From positions 1 through 64,000 of the forward strand of contig DASUUU010000137.1 of NCBI GenBank assembly GCA_036373915.1: a stretch of DNA of 64,000 nt, written 5' to 3'. Made by a program: the position numbers and the translations under genes. The notes under the pieces are model-generated. The model worked only from the letters and a program-made list of their open reading frames with translations, was not told the origin of the DNA and ran no database searches. Position 1 is the first letter of the stretch, and each line of letters begins with the position of its first letter. This stretch comes from JASLBX01 sp036373915. GTDB taxonomy: Bacteria; Actinomycetota; Actinomycetes; Jiangellales; Jiangellaceae. Of this stretch, positions 48,328 to 57,459 are shown piece by piece.

Positions 48328-51117
48328 ATGTCCGAGGCGGGGGGACTTGGTTCGGCGAGCATTTCGGCGCGGGAGGTCGAGGTGCTCACGGCGGTGGGCG
48401 AGCATCTGACCAACGCTGAGATCGGCGCGAAGCTCTTCATCCCTGTCCGAACCGTGGAAAGCCATATCTCGTCCCTGCTTCAGAAGCTCGGCGCCGCGGA
48501 CCGCCGGGACTTGGGCGATATCGCGAGACGTCTCGACCAAGCCGGGCCGGCCGACAACTCCGCTCCGTCGGCACTGCCGTCACCGCTGACGTCGTTCGTG
48601 GGCAGGGTGGCAGAGCAGGCCGCCCTCGTCGAGGCGATCGGCCATCACCGGCAGGTGACGGCGATCGGTGCCGGTGGCGTCGGCAAGACGCGGCTGGCCT
48701 TGGCCGTGGGCGCGCAGGTCGCCGACGACTTCGCCGATGGCGTTCGGTTTGTCGATCTCGTCCCGGTGACGGTCCCGACCATGGTGGGCGCCGCCGTGGC
48801 CGCCGCGTTGGGGATCGGGGATCAGCGTGGGCGGTCGATCGAGGACGCCGTGGCCACGTCGATCGGTGACGGTGACATGCTCCTCGTACTGGACAACTGC
48901 GAGCACGTCGTCGACGCCGTGGTGCCGTTCGTCGAGCGGCTGCTGCGGGAATGTCCTCGGCTGACGGTCCTGGCGACGAGCAGAGCGCGGTTCATGGCGC
49001 CGTTCGAGTGGATCTTCACGGTGCCGCCGCTGTCACTTCCCAACTCGGCCGGAGAGTCGGACGCGGTCGCGCTGTTCCTCGACCGCTCCAGGGCGGTGGG
49101 CTGGCGTGAGATAGTCGAGACCGACCTCCGACGGGTAGAACAGATATGCCGCGCACTCGACGGTTTGGCGCTGTCCATCGAGTTGGCCGTCGCCCGGCTT
49201 CCGTCGCTGGGGCTGGACGGGCTCGTGACGGCACTCGCAGACCACTTGCAGGTGCTCGCCGGCCGCCGGGAGGCCACCGGCCGGCACCGGTCGGTTCGCG
49301 CGGTGCTGGACTGGAGTTACGCGTTGTTGACCCCGGCAGAGCAGACGCTGCTGCGGCGGGTGGCGGTTTTCGCGGCTCCGTTCACCGCCGGCGCCGCCGC
49401 CGATGTCGCCGGGTTCGCACCGCTGGAGGCGTCGGATGTCGCCGGTGGTCTCGCCCGCCTCACGGAGCAGAGCCTGCTTGTCGGCACCCCTACGGCTGCC
49501 GGCATGCGATATCGGGCGCTGGAGACGATCCGCCAGTACGGAATCGCCGAACTCGCCTCGGTCGGTGAACTCGACCAGACGCGGTCCAGGCACCTGGCGT
49601 GGTGCCAGTCCATCGCGTCGGAACTCGGCTCAGATGACCGTGGTGATCGCGGAAGCTGGCGGGGCCGCTTCGATGAGATCGCCGACGATGTACGCGCCGC
49701 GCTTGCCTGGAGCTCGACCCGGCCGGAGTTGCGTGAGCAGGCGTACGTACTGGCCGGAAGTCTGGCGGTGCTGGCGTTCACCCGCGGGCTCGTCGGCGAG
49801 GCGCAGCAGTGCCACGAGCGGGCCGCAGACCTCGGGCCGACATCGATCGCCCGCGCAACGGCCCTGCGCCTTGCATACGGCGCGGCCGCGGGACGTCTGG
49901 ACGGCGACGCCGCGCTGCGGCTTCGCCTGGTGGCCGCGGAGACCGCCCTCGGCGAGGGCGATTCGGCCGGGGCCGCCTACGACTTCGCTCAGGCCGCCCT
50001 TGTCATGTGCCGTAACCCGGGGTCGCTGTCCACGCCGCGCAGTCCCGACGAAGCGGACGAGTTGATCTCCCGTGCCCGCGATCTCGCCGGGGACGACGCG
50101 GCGGCCGGCGCAGCCGTCCTGACTGCCGAAGCGTTCCGGGCTGATGCCATGGAGTCCCACGAGTCGACGGCACCGGTCGCCGAGCGAGCCGTGGAACTCG
50201 CCCGCGAGGCCGGCGATCGGTTGGCCGAGAGCGCCGCGCTCGATGCGCTCACCGCGGTGCGGGCGGGTCTCGGCGACGTGGTCGGTGCCGCCGAGGCCGC
50301 GGCCCGGCGCGCGCAGGTGCTGGCTCCCGTACGGCTCGACGTGGTGACGATCGCCGAGCATGTCGACATGCTCGATCTGGTGACCGAGACGAGCGTCTGC
50401 GCCGGCGACCTGCGTACCGCGCGGCGGGCCGCGAAGCGAATAGCCGACCTCGGCGTGGCCGAAGAACTCCACCTGGTCGTGGCTCGACTGCTCGTCGTCA
50501 ACGCCGTCGAGGGGCGGGTAAGAGACGCGCTCGCCGTGGGCGAGCTCTTCCGGGAGAGCTGGGAGCGTTCGGGCCGGCCGCGGGCCACCAACCTGGGCAT
50601 GGCGGTCTGCGCGGCCGCCATGGCGTGCGGTCTCGCAGGGGACGAGCACGGCCGGCAGAACTGGCTGAGGATGCTCGATCAGCTGGGGGTCGAGCCGTCT
50701 CGCCTGGCCGGATATGGCGCGACTTTCGACGCGATCGTTCTGCTGCACCGCCACCGGCCCGGCTCAGCCCTCGAGCGGCTGGCGGTCGAGCCCGAGTCGC
50801 TCCGCCACTGGGTCAACGGCATGTGGGTGCAGTGGTATTCGGCCCTCAAAGCCGAAGCCGCTGTCTTGGATGAAGACTCACGAGCCGGGGAGTTCCTTAC
50901 GAAGGCGGCCGGCCGTGCCGCGGGCAATCCGATCGCCACGGCGATCGTCGCCCGCGCCGAAGCCCTGTCTCACGGCGACCAGGACGGTGTCCGTGCCGTC
51001 GCCGCGGCCTTCGAGGGGGCCGGATGCCCCTACCAGGCGGCCCGCACCCTGGTGCTGGTCGGCGGGGACGACGCGGCCCGCGGGGCGGACGCTCTTGCGG
51101 ATCTGGGAGCCCACTAG
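48328..51117 (+). CDS. LuxR-type HTH fused to NB-ARC-like ATPase and TPR region
   Basis: 929 residues. The LuxR HTH is at the N-terminus (about 11-68: SAREVEVLTAVGEHLTNAEI, then RTVESHISSLLQKL), unlike LAL regulators that carry it at the C-terminus. A STAND ATPase follows, with Walker A AIGAGGVGKTRLAL and Walker B LLVLDNCEHV, then the winged element LLTPAEQTLLRRVAVFAAPF. The C-terminal 500 residues are Ala-rich helical repeats of TPR type. Such proteins bind a signal through the repeats and activate transcription in an ATP-dependent way. Target genes are not apparent. Confidence 0.85.
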   Translation: MSEAGGLGSASISAREVEVLTAVGEHLTNAEIGAKLFIPVRTVESHISSLLQKLGAADRRDLGDIARRLDQAGPADNSAPSALPSPLTSFVGRVAEQAALVEAIGHHRQVTAIGAGGVGKTRLALAVGAQVADDFADGVRFVDLVPVTVPTMVGAAVAAALGIGDQRGRSIEDAVATSIGDGDMLLVLDNCEHVVDAVVPFVERLLRECPRLTVLATSRARFMAPFEWIFTVPPLSLPNSAGESDAVALFLDRSRAVGWREIVETDLRRVEQICRALDGLALSIELAVARLPSLGLDGLVTALADHLQVLAGRREATGRHRSVRAVLDWSYALLTPAEQTLLRRVAVFAAPFTAGAAADVAGFAPLEASDVAGGLARLTEQSLLVGTPTAAGMRYRALETIRQYGIAELASVGELDQTRSRHLAWCQSIASELGSDDRGDRGSWRGRFDEIADDVRAALAWSSTRPELREQAYVLAGSLAVLAFTRGLVGEAQQCHERAADLGPTSIARATALRLAYGAAAGRLDGDAALRLRLVAAETALGEGDSAGAAYDFAQAALVMCRNPGSLSTPRSPDEADELISRARDLAGDDAAAGAAVLTAEAFRADAMESHESTAPVAERAVELAREAGDRLAESAALDALTAVRAGLGDVVGAAEAAARRAQVLAPVRLDVVTIAEHVDMLDLVTETSVCAGDLRTARRAAKRIADLGVAEELHLVVARLLVVNAVEGRVRDALAVGELFRESWERSGRPRATNLGMAVCAAAMACGLAGDEHGRQNWLRMLDQLGVEPSRLAGYGATFDAIVLLHRHRPGSALERLAVEPESLRHWVNGMWVQWYSALKAEAAVLDEDSRAGEFLTKAAGRAAGNPIATAIVARAEALSHGDQDGVRAVAAAFEGAGCPYQAARTLVLVGGDDAARGADALADLGAH

Positions 51118-51164
51118 GTGAGGGCTTAACACCGCCGTAACCGAAAGCCTGCAACACTCGGTGC

Positions 51165-52502
51165 GTGGATAAGCAGCAAGAGTTCGTGCTCCGCACCCTC
51201 GAGGAGCGAGACATCCGGTTCGTTAGGCTGTGGTTCACCGACGTGCTCGGTTACCTCAAGTCCGTCGCGGTGGCTCCGGCTGAACTTGAATCAGCGTTCG
51301 CCGAAGGCATCGGGTTCGACGGCTCGGCCATCGAGGGCTTCGCTCGGGTGTACGAGGCAGACATGCTCGCCAAACCCGACCCCACGACGTTCCAGGTGCT
51401 GCCGTGGCGTGGCGAGAGCAACGGCACGGCCCGGATGTTCTGCGACATCCTGATGCCCGACGGGTCCCCGTCCTTTGCCGATCCGAGGTACGTGCTCAAG
51501 CGAACGCTCAGCAGGGCGGCCGAGAAGGGATTCACGTTCTACACCCACCCGGAGATCGAGTTCTTCCTGTTCAAGGACCGTCCGGAGCCTGGCCAGCAGC
51601 CGCAGCCGGTCGATGCGAGCGGGTTCTTCGACCACACGCCGCACAGCATCGCTCACGACTTCCGCCGCGACGCCATCACGATGCTCGAGGAGATGGGCAT
51701 CTCGGTGGAGTTCAGCCACCACGAGGGGGCTCCCGGGCAGCAGGAGATCGACCTGCGGTACGCGGACGCGCTGACCACCGCCGACAACATCATGACGTTC
51801 CGCGTCGTGATCAAGGAGGTCGCGCTGACGCAGGGCCTCTACGCGACGTTCATGCCCAAGCCGTTCACCGAGTGGCCGGGCTCGGGGATGCACACGCACC
51901 TGTCCCTGTTCGAGGGCGATACCAACGTCTTCCACGAGGCGGGCGCGCAGTACCAGCTGTCGAAGACCGGGCGGTCGTTCATCGCCGGGCTGCTTCGGCA
52001 TGCACCCGAGATCACGGCCATCACCTGCCAGTGGGTCAACTCGTTCAAGCGCCTGATGGGCGGGGGAGAGGCGCCGGCCTACGTCTGCTGGGGCCACAAC
52101 AACAGGTCCGCGCTCGTGCGGGTGCCGATGTACAAGCCGGGCAAGGGTCAGTCGACGCGCGCGGAGTACCGCGCACTGGACGCGGCCAGCAACCCGTACC
52201 TGGCGCTCGCCGTCATGCTGGCGGCCGGCATGAAGGGCATCGAGGAGGGGTATGAGCTGCCACCCGGCGCCGAGGACGACGTCTGGGCGCTCACCGAGTT
52301 GGAGCGCTCCGCGCTCGGCATCGATCCGCTGCCGTCGTCACTGGCCGAGGCGATCCGGGTGATGGAGCGTTCGGAGCTGGTCGCGGGAACCCTCGGCGAG
52401 CACGTGTTCGAGTTCTTCCTGCGGAACAAGCGGGCAGAGTGGGACGACTACCGCCGCCAGGTGAGCGCGTACGAACGCGACCGCATGCTGCCCGTCCTCT
52501 AG
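51165..52502 (+). CDS. glnA2: Type I glutamine synthetase, GlnA2-like
   Basis: 445 residues. GS motifs: GIGFDGSAIEGF (catalytic Asp), FYTHPEIEFFLF, GSGMHTHLSLF, HNNRSALVRVP and RAEYRALDAASNPYLALAVM. The region that is NLYDLPP in adenylylated GlnA1 reads EGYELPP here. Length and these variants fit the GlnA2 group, next to glnE in mycobacteria as here. In Streptomyces, GlnA2-group enzymes have been linked to gamma-glutamylation of polyamines, so glutamine synthesis should not be assumed. AACACT six bases before the GTG suggests a leaderless start. Confidence 0.88.
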   Translation: MDKQQEFVLRTLEERDIRFVRLWFTDVLGYLKSVAVAPAELESAFAEGIGFDGSAIEGFARVYEADMLAKPDPTTFQVLPWRGESNGTARMFCDILMPDGSPSFADPRYVLKRTLSRAAEKGFTFYTHPEIEFFLFKDRPEPGQQPQPVDASGFFDHTPHSIAHDFRRDAITMLEEMGISVEFSHHEGAPGQQEIDLRYADALTTADNIMTFRVVIKEVALTQGLYATFMPKPFTEWPGSGMHTHLSLFEGDTNVFHEAGAQYQLSKTGRSFIAGLLRHAPEITAITCQWVNSFKRLMGGGEAPAYVCWGHNNRSALVRVPMYKPGKGQSTRAEYRALDAASNPYLALAVMLAAGMKGIEEGYELPPGAEDDVWALTELERSALGIDPLPSSLAEAIRVMERSELVAGTLGEHVFEFFLRNKRAEWDDYRRQVSAYERDRMLPVL

Positions 52503-52514
52503 CCCGCGCCGATC

Positions 52515-53234
52515 ATGCAGAAGTGGGACGAGCGACGGCGTGTCGTAGTCATCGAGCACGAGCCGGGCTGCCCGCTGGACCGGTTCGCCGGCTGGCTGAC
52601 CGGGGTGACCGCCGAGGTCGTGCGCCCGTACGCAGGCGACGGTGTGCCGGATCAGGTGCGGCACGGGCTCATCGTCCTGGGCGGCCAGATGTCCGCCTAC
52701 GACGACACCACCGCGCCGTGGTTGCCCGCCGTGCGCCGCCTGCTGGCCCGATCGGTCGGTGAGGGCGTCCCCACCCTAGGGATTTGCCTCGGCGCGCAGT
52801 TGCTCGCCGCAGCGTGCGGGGGACGGGTCGACGTCGCAGCCGCGCCCGGCCGGGAATCCGGTGTGGTCGACGTGCGGTGGCGGCCCGAAGCCGCCTTCGA
52901 CCCGCTGGTGGCCGGGTTGGACGACCCGTTCCCGGGACCGAGCATGCATGCCGACGCGGTGGCGGCGTTGCCTCCTGGCTCGACGTGGCTCGCGTCCAGC
53001 GCGATGTATCCGCACCAGGTGTTCCGGGTCGGCGTCGCGGCATGGGGAGTGCAGTTCCACCCCGAGGTGAGCTTGACGACGTTCGAAGGCTGGGCCGGCG
53101 AACATCCGGACGTAGACACGCCGGCCGTGACCGCCGTGTTCGCCCGGCGGGATGCCGAGGTGGCCGCAGCCGGTCGGCGGCTCGCGCAGCGCTTTGCCGG
53201 GCTGGTCGCGGCCGCCGAGGTGCGGAACGTCTGA
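52515..53234 (+). CDS. Class I glutamine amidotransferase-like protein
   Basis: 239 residues. The triad is visible: Cys in LGICLGAQLLAAA, His and Glu in WGVQFHPEVSL. The oxyanion glycines are in LIVLGGQMSAYDD. Such stand-alone GATase1 proteins (GMP synthase subunit-like) hydrolyse glutamine or gamma-glutamyl compounds. It starts 12 bases after the GlnA2-like gene, so they are likely one transcript and may act on the same gamma-glutamyl metabolite. The stop overlaps the crcB start by one base. Confidence 0.88.
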   Translation: MQKWDERRRVVVIEHEPGCPLDRFAGWLTGVTAEVVRPYAGDGVPDQVRHGLIVLGGQMSAYDDTTAPWLPAVRRLLARSVGEGVPTLGICLGAQLLAAACGGRVDVAAAPGRESGVVDVRWRPEAAFDPLVAGLDDPFPGPSMHADAVAALPPGSTWLASSAMYPHQVFRVGVAAWGVQFHPEVSLTTFEGWAGEHPDVDTPAVTAVFARRDAEVAAAGRRLAQRFAGLVAAAEVRNV

Positions 53235-53641
53235 TGCGCCGACGGTCGCAGGTCGTGGGCGTCGTCGCAGTCGGCGGCGTGATGGGGGCAGAGGCGCGCT
53301 ACGGGGTCGACCTGCTGGTGCCCAGCGGGGGCGGCATTCCCTGGGGGACGCTGCTGGTCAACGTCTCCGGCTGCCTGGTCATCGGAGTACTGATGGTCGT
53401 GCTCCTCGAGCTCACCGCGCAGCACCGGCTGCTGCGGCCGTTCCTGGGCATCGGCGTGCTCGGCGGGTTCACGACGTTCTCGGCCTACGCCGTCGAGATC
53501 CAGGCACTGCTGGACGACGCCCGGGTGATCCTTGCGCTGGCGTATCTCGCCGCCTCGCCGGTGCTGGCCATTGCGTCCTGCTGGGCTGGTGCGGCACTGG
53601 CCCGTACTGTCATCAATCATCGGCGAGGAGGACATCGATGA
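53234..53641 (+). CDS. crcB: Fluoride channel subunit CrcB/FluC (first)
   Basis: 135 residues, four helices. GAEARYGVDLLVP, WGTLLVNVSGCLVIG (Asn of the pore) and GVLGGFTTFSAYAVE (Phe-box and Thr) are the family motifs. FluC channels are dual-topology dimers exporting fluoride; two paralogues in one operon suggest an obligate heterodimer. Its start overlaps the amidotransferase stop and its stop overlaps the DUF190 start. Confidence 0.93.
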   Translation: MRRRSQVVGVVAVGGVMGAEARYGVDLLVPSGGGIPWGTLLVNVSGCLVIGVLMVVLLELTAQHRLLRPFLGIGVLGGFTTFSAYAVEIQALLDDARVILALAYLAASPVLAIASCWAGAALARTVINHRRGGHR

Positions 53642-53979
53642 CGATGACCGGCCCGGCCCGCAGACTGACCATCATCGTGGGCGAGGACGACACTTGGCAT
53701 GGCAAGCCGCTGTACACCGAGATCGTCCATCGAGCGCACGCCGCAGGCATGGCCGGCGCCAGCGTGTTCCGCGGTATCGAGGGGTACGGAGCGTCCAACC
53801 ACATCCACACCACCCGCATCCTGAGCCTGTCCGACGACCTTCCGGTGTCAGTGGTCATCGTCGACCGCGCCGAACGGATCGACGGATTCCTGCCGCTGCT
53901 CTCCGAGCTGTCCGTGGAAGGGCTGATCATGGTCGAGGACGTCGAGGTCCTGCACTACGCGGGGCGAAGCGGCACGTGA
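53638..53979 (+). CDS. DUF190 (PII-like) protein between the two crcB genes
   Basis: 113 residues: LTIIVGEDDTWHGKPLYTEI, GMAGASVFRGIEGYGASNHI, then LPVSVVIVDRAERIDGFLP. This is the DUF190 fold, related to PII-like proteins and usually found next to crcB. A regulatory or nucleotide-sensing role for the fluoride channel is inferred. Both ends overlap the flanking crcB genes by four bases. Confidence 0.9.
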   Translation: MTMTGPARRLTIIVGEDDTWHGKPLYTEIVHRAHAAGMAGASVFRGIEGYGASNHIHTTRILSLSDDLPVSVVIVDRAERIDGFLPLLSELSVEGLIMVEDVEVLHYAGRSGT

Positions 53980-54347
53980 CCGTCCTGTACATCGCGCTCG
54001 GCGCCGCCGCGGGGGCTCCGTTGCGCTTTCTCACCGATATCGTGATCCAGCGCCGCCACGACAGCGTGTTCCCGTGGGGCACGCTGGCCGTGAACGTGGT
54101 CGGTTCGTTCCTGTTCGGCGCGATCGTGGCCCTCGCTGCGGAAGGAGAGCTCGGTGCCGGCACGGTCGCGGGACTGGGTGTCGGATTCTCCGGAGCGCTG
54201 ACCACCTACAGCACGTTCGCGTACGAGACTCTGCGCCTCATCGACGGCGGTGCGCGCTTGTTCGCCCTGGCCAACGTCGGCCTCAGCGTGGCCGCCGGGC
54301 TGGGCGCCGCGTCCGTCGGGTGGACGCTCGGTTCGGCCGTGGCGTGA
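53976..54347 (+). CDS. crcB: Fluoride channel subunit CrcB/FluC (second)
   Basis: 123 residues, four helices, with GAPLRFLTD, WGTLAVNVVGSFLFG and GFSGALTTYSTFAYE, the second copy of the FluC motifs. The GTG start overlaps the DUF190 stop by four bases. With 53234-53641 it should form a heterodimeric fluoride exporter. No fluoride riboswitch was seen upstream; the unit may rely on the glnA2 promoter. Confidence 0.92.
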   Translation: MTVLYIALGAAAGAPLRFLTDIVIQRRHDSVFPWGTLAVNVVGSFLFGAIVALAAEGELGAGTVAGLGVGFSGALTTYSTFAYETLRLIDGGARLFALANVGLSVAAGLGAASVGWTLGSAVA

Positions 54348-54364
54348 TCCGTTAGGTTCAGAGC

Positions 54365-57310
54365 GTGGTCGAACGCGGGGCGCGCACATCCAGCACGGTG
54401 GCGTGGCTCGCCCGCGCGGGGTTCGCCGACGCCGCGGCCGCAGCCCGCGAGCTCGAGCGGCCCGATCTGCGTGAGCTCGCCGGCGACGAGGAGTTCCTCC
54501 GGTCCGTCAGTCATGCCGCCGACCCCGATCTGGCCCTCAACACCGTCGCCCGGTTGCTCCACGTGGCGCCGGACGCCAGCGCGCTATCGAACGCACTTGC
54601 TGAGGACGATGAGTTCCGCGCGCGGCTGCTGGCCGTGGCCGGATTCAGTACCGCGCTCGGCGACCACCTCGTCCGGCATCCCGAGCAGTGGCACGACCTG
54701 CGACGCCAGGACCTGACCGATCGTCCGGACCAGGCGCAGGTTCGCGCTGCGCTCGGGCAGGCGACCACTGCGGACGAACTACGAATCGAGTACCGGCGCT
54801 GGTTGCTGCAGCTGGCCGCCCTCGACCTGACCGACGTGCTGGACATGGCTCCGGTATCGGCCGAGTTGGCCGTCCTGGCCGCCGCGACCCTGGACGCGGC
54901 GCTGGAGATGGCCGCTCGGGACCTGCCGGCAGAAGCCGAGCCCTGCCGGCTGGCGGTCATCGGGATGGGCAAGACCGGGGGAGCCGAGCTCAACTACGTC
55001 TCCGACGTGGACGTCATCTTCGTGGCTGAACCTGTGGCCGGTGGCAATGAACCCGCCGCGTTGAAGACGGCGACGACCCTCGCCACCGCAATGATGCGGT
55101 TGTGCTCGGAGTACACCGCCGAGGGAACGATTTGGCCGGTGGACGCGGCCCTGCGTCCCGAGGGTAAGGCCGGCCCGCTCGTCCGGACGGTTGCGAGCCA
55201 CACCGCGTACTACCGGACGTGGGCCAGCACGTGGGAGTTCCAGGCTCTGCTGAAGGCGCGTTACGTGGCCGGTGACCGCGCGCTCGCCGACGAGTACCTG
55301 TCCGCCGTCGGGCCACTCGTGTGGCGGGCCGCGGACCGGGAGGGATTCGTCGAGGATGTTCGGGCCATGCGGCGCCGGGTCACCGAGCAGGTGCGACCGG
55401 CGGAAGCCGATCGGCAGCTCAAGCTCGGCCGCGGTGGCCTCCGAGACGTCGAATTCGCGGTCCAGCTGCTCCAGCTCGTGCACGGTCGCGCGGACGAGTC
55501 GTTGCGGTCGCCGAACACCCTTGACGCGCTCGAAGCGTTGATCGCCGGCGGGTACGTCGGCCGGGCCGATGGCGCCGTGCTGGACGAGGCTTACCGGTTT
55601 CTTCGCACCCTCGAGCACCGGATCCAGCTGCGGCGGTTGCGCCGGACGCATGTGATGCCTGCCCAGGAGGACCAGCTTCGCCGCCTCGCCCGCGCGCTGG
55701 GGATGCGCCACGCGGACGAGCTGACCTCCACCTGGCGCCGTCATGCCATGGAGGTACGCCGGCTGCACGAGAAGCTCTTCTACCGGCCGCTGCTCAGCGC
55801 CGTGGCCCGGTTGCCGGGTGAGGAGGCCCGGCTGACCCCAGAGGCCGCCCGGCAGCGGTTCGAAGCCCTCGGTTACCTGGATCCGGCCGGCGCGTTGCGC
55901 CACCTCGAGGCGCTGACCCGCGGAGTGTCGCGCCGTGCCGCCATCCAGCGCACGCTGCTGCCGGTGCTGCTGGGCTGGTTCGCCGACGGCCCGGAGCCGG
56001 ACGCTGGGCTGGCCGGTTTTCGCAAGGTCAGCGATGCCCTTGGGGACACGCACTGGTACCTGCGGCTGTTGCGGGACGAGCGGGCCGCCGCCGAGCGGAT
56101 GGCGCGAGTTCTCTCGTCCGGCCGCTACGCCACCGAACTGCTGCTCCGGGCGCCCGAGGCGGTGAAGATCTTCGGTGATGATGCCGAACTCGTCCCGCGC
56201 CCGCGCGAGCCGCTGGAAGCCGAGGCGTCGGCCGGCGTTCCCCGGCATGACGACCCGATCGCCGCCATCGGCGGGGTACGCGCCATGCGGCGGCGTGAGC
56301 TGTTCCGGATCGCGACAGCCGACCTGGTCGGGCGGCTGTCGACGCAAGCCGTCGGCGACGCATTGACCACCGTTGCCGAGGCGACGCTCGCCGGTGCTCT
56401 CGAGACGGCCGTTCGGGCCGTAGAGGACGACCGCGGCGAACCGCTCGGCACCCGCCTGAGCGTCATCGCCATGGGGCGTCTCGGCGGCCGCGAGATGGGG
56501 TACGCCTCGGATGCCGACGTGCTCTTCGTCCACGACCCGCTGGACGGCACCGACGACCAGCGGGCCGCCGAGTCAGCACTCGCCGTCGCCAACGAGATGC
56601 GCCGGCTGCTGTCCGCGCCGTCCCCGGAACCTGCCCTCGAGATCGACCCGAATCTGCGGCCCGAAGGCCGGCAGGGGCCACTCGTACGGACGCTGGCCTC
56701 GTACGCCGCCTACTACGCCCGGTGGGCGGAGGTGTGGGAGCGGCAGGCCCTGCTGCGTGCCGCGCCATGCTGCGGCGACCCGCTGCTCGCCGAACGCTTC
56801 ATGGAGCTGATCGACCCGTTGCGTTGGCCGCGCGCCGGCCTGACCGAAGCGCAGGTGCGGGAGATTCGCCGAATCAAGGCGCGCGTCGAGTCCGAGCGGC
56901 TACCGAGAGGGGCCGACAGGTCTATGCACCTGAAGTTGGGGCCCGGCGGGTTGGCCGACGTGGAGTGGACGGCGCAGCTGATCCAGCTTCGGCACGGCCA
57001 TGCTGTGCCGGAGCTCCGGACCACGCAGACCAGGCGGGCTCTCGACGCGGCCGTGGACGCTGAGTTGCTGGCTCCGGCCGACCGTGACGTTCTCGTCGAG
57101 GCGTGGAGCATGGCAAGCTCGGTCAGGAACGCACTCGTGCTGGTCAGCGGCCGGCAGTCGGATGTGCTGCCGACGGACGTCAGTACTCTGGCGGCGTTGT
57201 CGCGAGTGGTCGGCTACGGCCCAGGGGCGGTGGCGACATTCCTCGACGACTACCGCCGGAGGGCACGGCGGGCCCGCACCGTGGTCGAACGGATCTTCTT
57301 CCAAACGTAA
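54365..57310 (+). CDS. glnE: Glutamine synthetase adenylyl/deadenylyltransferase
   Basis: 981 residues with two nucleotidyltransferase domains. The N-terminal one (deadenylylating half) has GMGKTGGAELNYVSDVDVIF and GRGGLRDVEFAVQLLQL; the C-terminal one (adenylylating half) has AMGRLGGREMGYASDADVLF and GPGGLADVEWTAQLIQL. Both Asp-x-Asp metal sites are intact. It adenylylates or deadenylylates glutamine synthetase under nitrogen control. TAGGTT six bases before the GTG suggests its own leaderless promoter although only 17 bases separate it from crcB. Confidence 0.96.
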   Translation: MVERGARTSSTVAWLARAGFADAAAAARELERPDLRELAGDEEFLRSVSHAADPDLALNTVARLLHVAPDASALSNALAEDDEFRARLLAVAGFSTALGDHLVRHPEQWHDLRRQDLTDRPDQAQVRAALGQATTADELRIEYRRWLLQLAALDLTDVLDMAPVSAELAVLAAATLDAALEMAARDLPAEAEPCRLAVIGMGKTGGAELNYVSDVDVIFVAEPVAGGNEPAALKTATTLATAMMRLCSEYTAEGTIWPVDAALRPEGKAGPLVRTVASHTAYYRTWASTWEFQALLKARYVAGDRALADEYLSAVGPLVWRAADREGFVEDVRAMRRRVTEQVRPAEADRQLKLGRGGLRDVEFAVQLLQLVHGRADESLRSPNTLDALEALIAGGYVGRADGAVLDEAYRFLRTLEHRIQLRRLRRTHVMPAQEDQLRRLARALGMRHADELTSTWRRHAMEVRRLHEKLFYRPLLSAVARLPGEEARLTPEAARQRFEALGYLDPAGALRHLEALTRGVSRRAAIQRTLLPVLLGWFADGPEPDAGLAGFRKVSDALGDTHWYLRLLRDERAAAERMARVLSSGRYATELLLRAPEAVKIFGDDAELVPRPREPLEAEASAGVPRHDDPIAAIGGVRAMRRRELFRIATADLVGRLSTQAVGDALTTVAEATLAGALETAVRAVEDDRGEPLGTRLSVIAMGRLGGREMGYASDADVLFVHDPLDGTDDQRAAESALAVANEMRRLLSAPSPEPALEIDPNLRPEGRQGPLVRTLASYAAYYARWAEVWERQALLRAAPCCGDPLLAERFMELIDPLRWPRAGLTEAQVREIRRIKARVESERLPRGADRSMHLKLGPGGLADVEWTAQLIQLRHGHAVPELRTTQTRRALDAAVDAELLAPADRDVLVEAWSMASSVRNALVLVSGRQSDVLPTDVSTLAALSRVVGYGPGAVATFLDDYRRRARRARTVVERIFFQT

Positions 57311-57459
57311 CCGCGCGCCCTTGACCAGACGTCGCCTTGGGGACAAACTGGGGCAGGACGCCGTGAGAAGCCGGTGGTAGTGGTCGAAGAGCAGACCGAT
57401 AGTGTGCCTGGTCATGATGCTTGCCTAGGTGGGGACCAACTCTAAGACCCAGGAGCATC

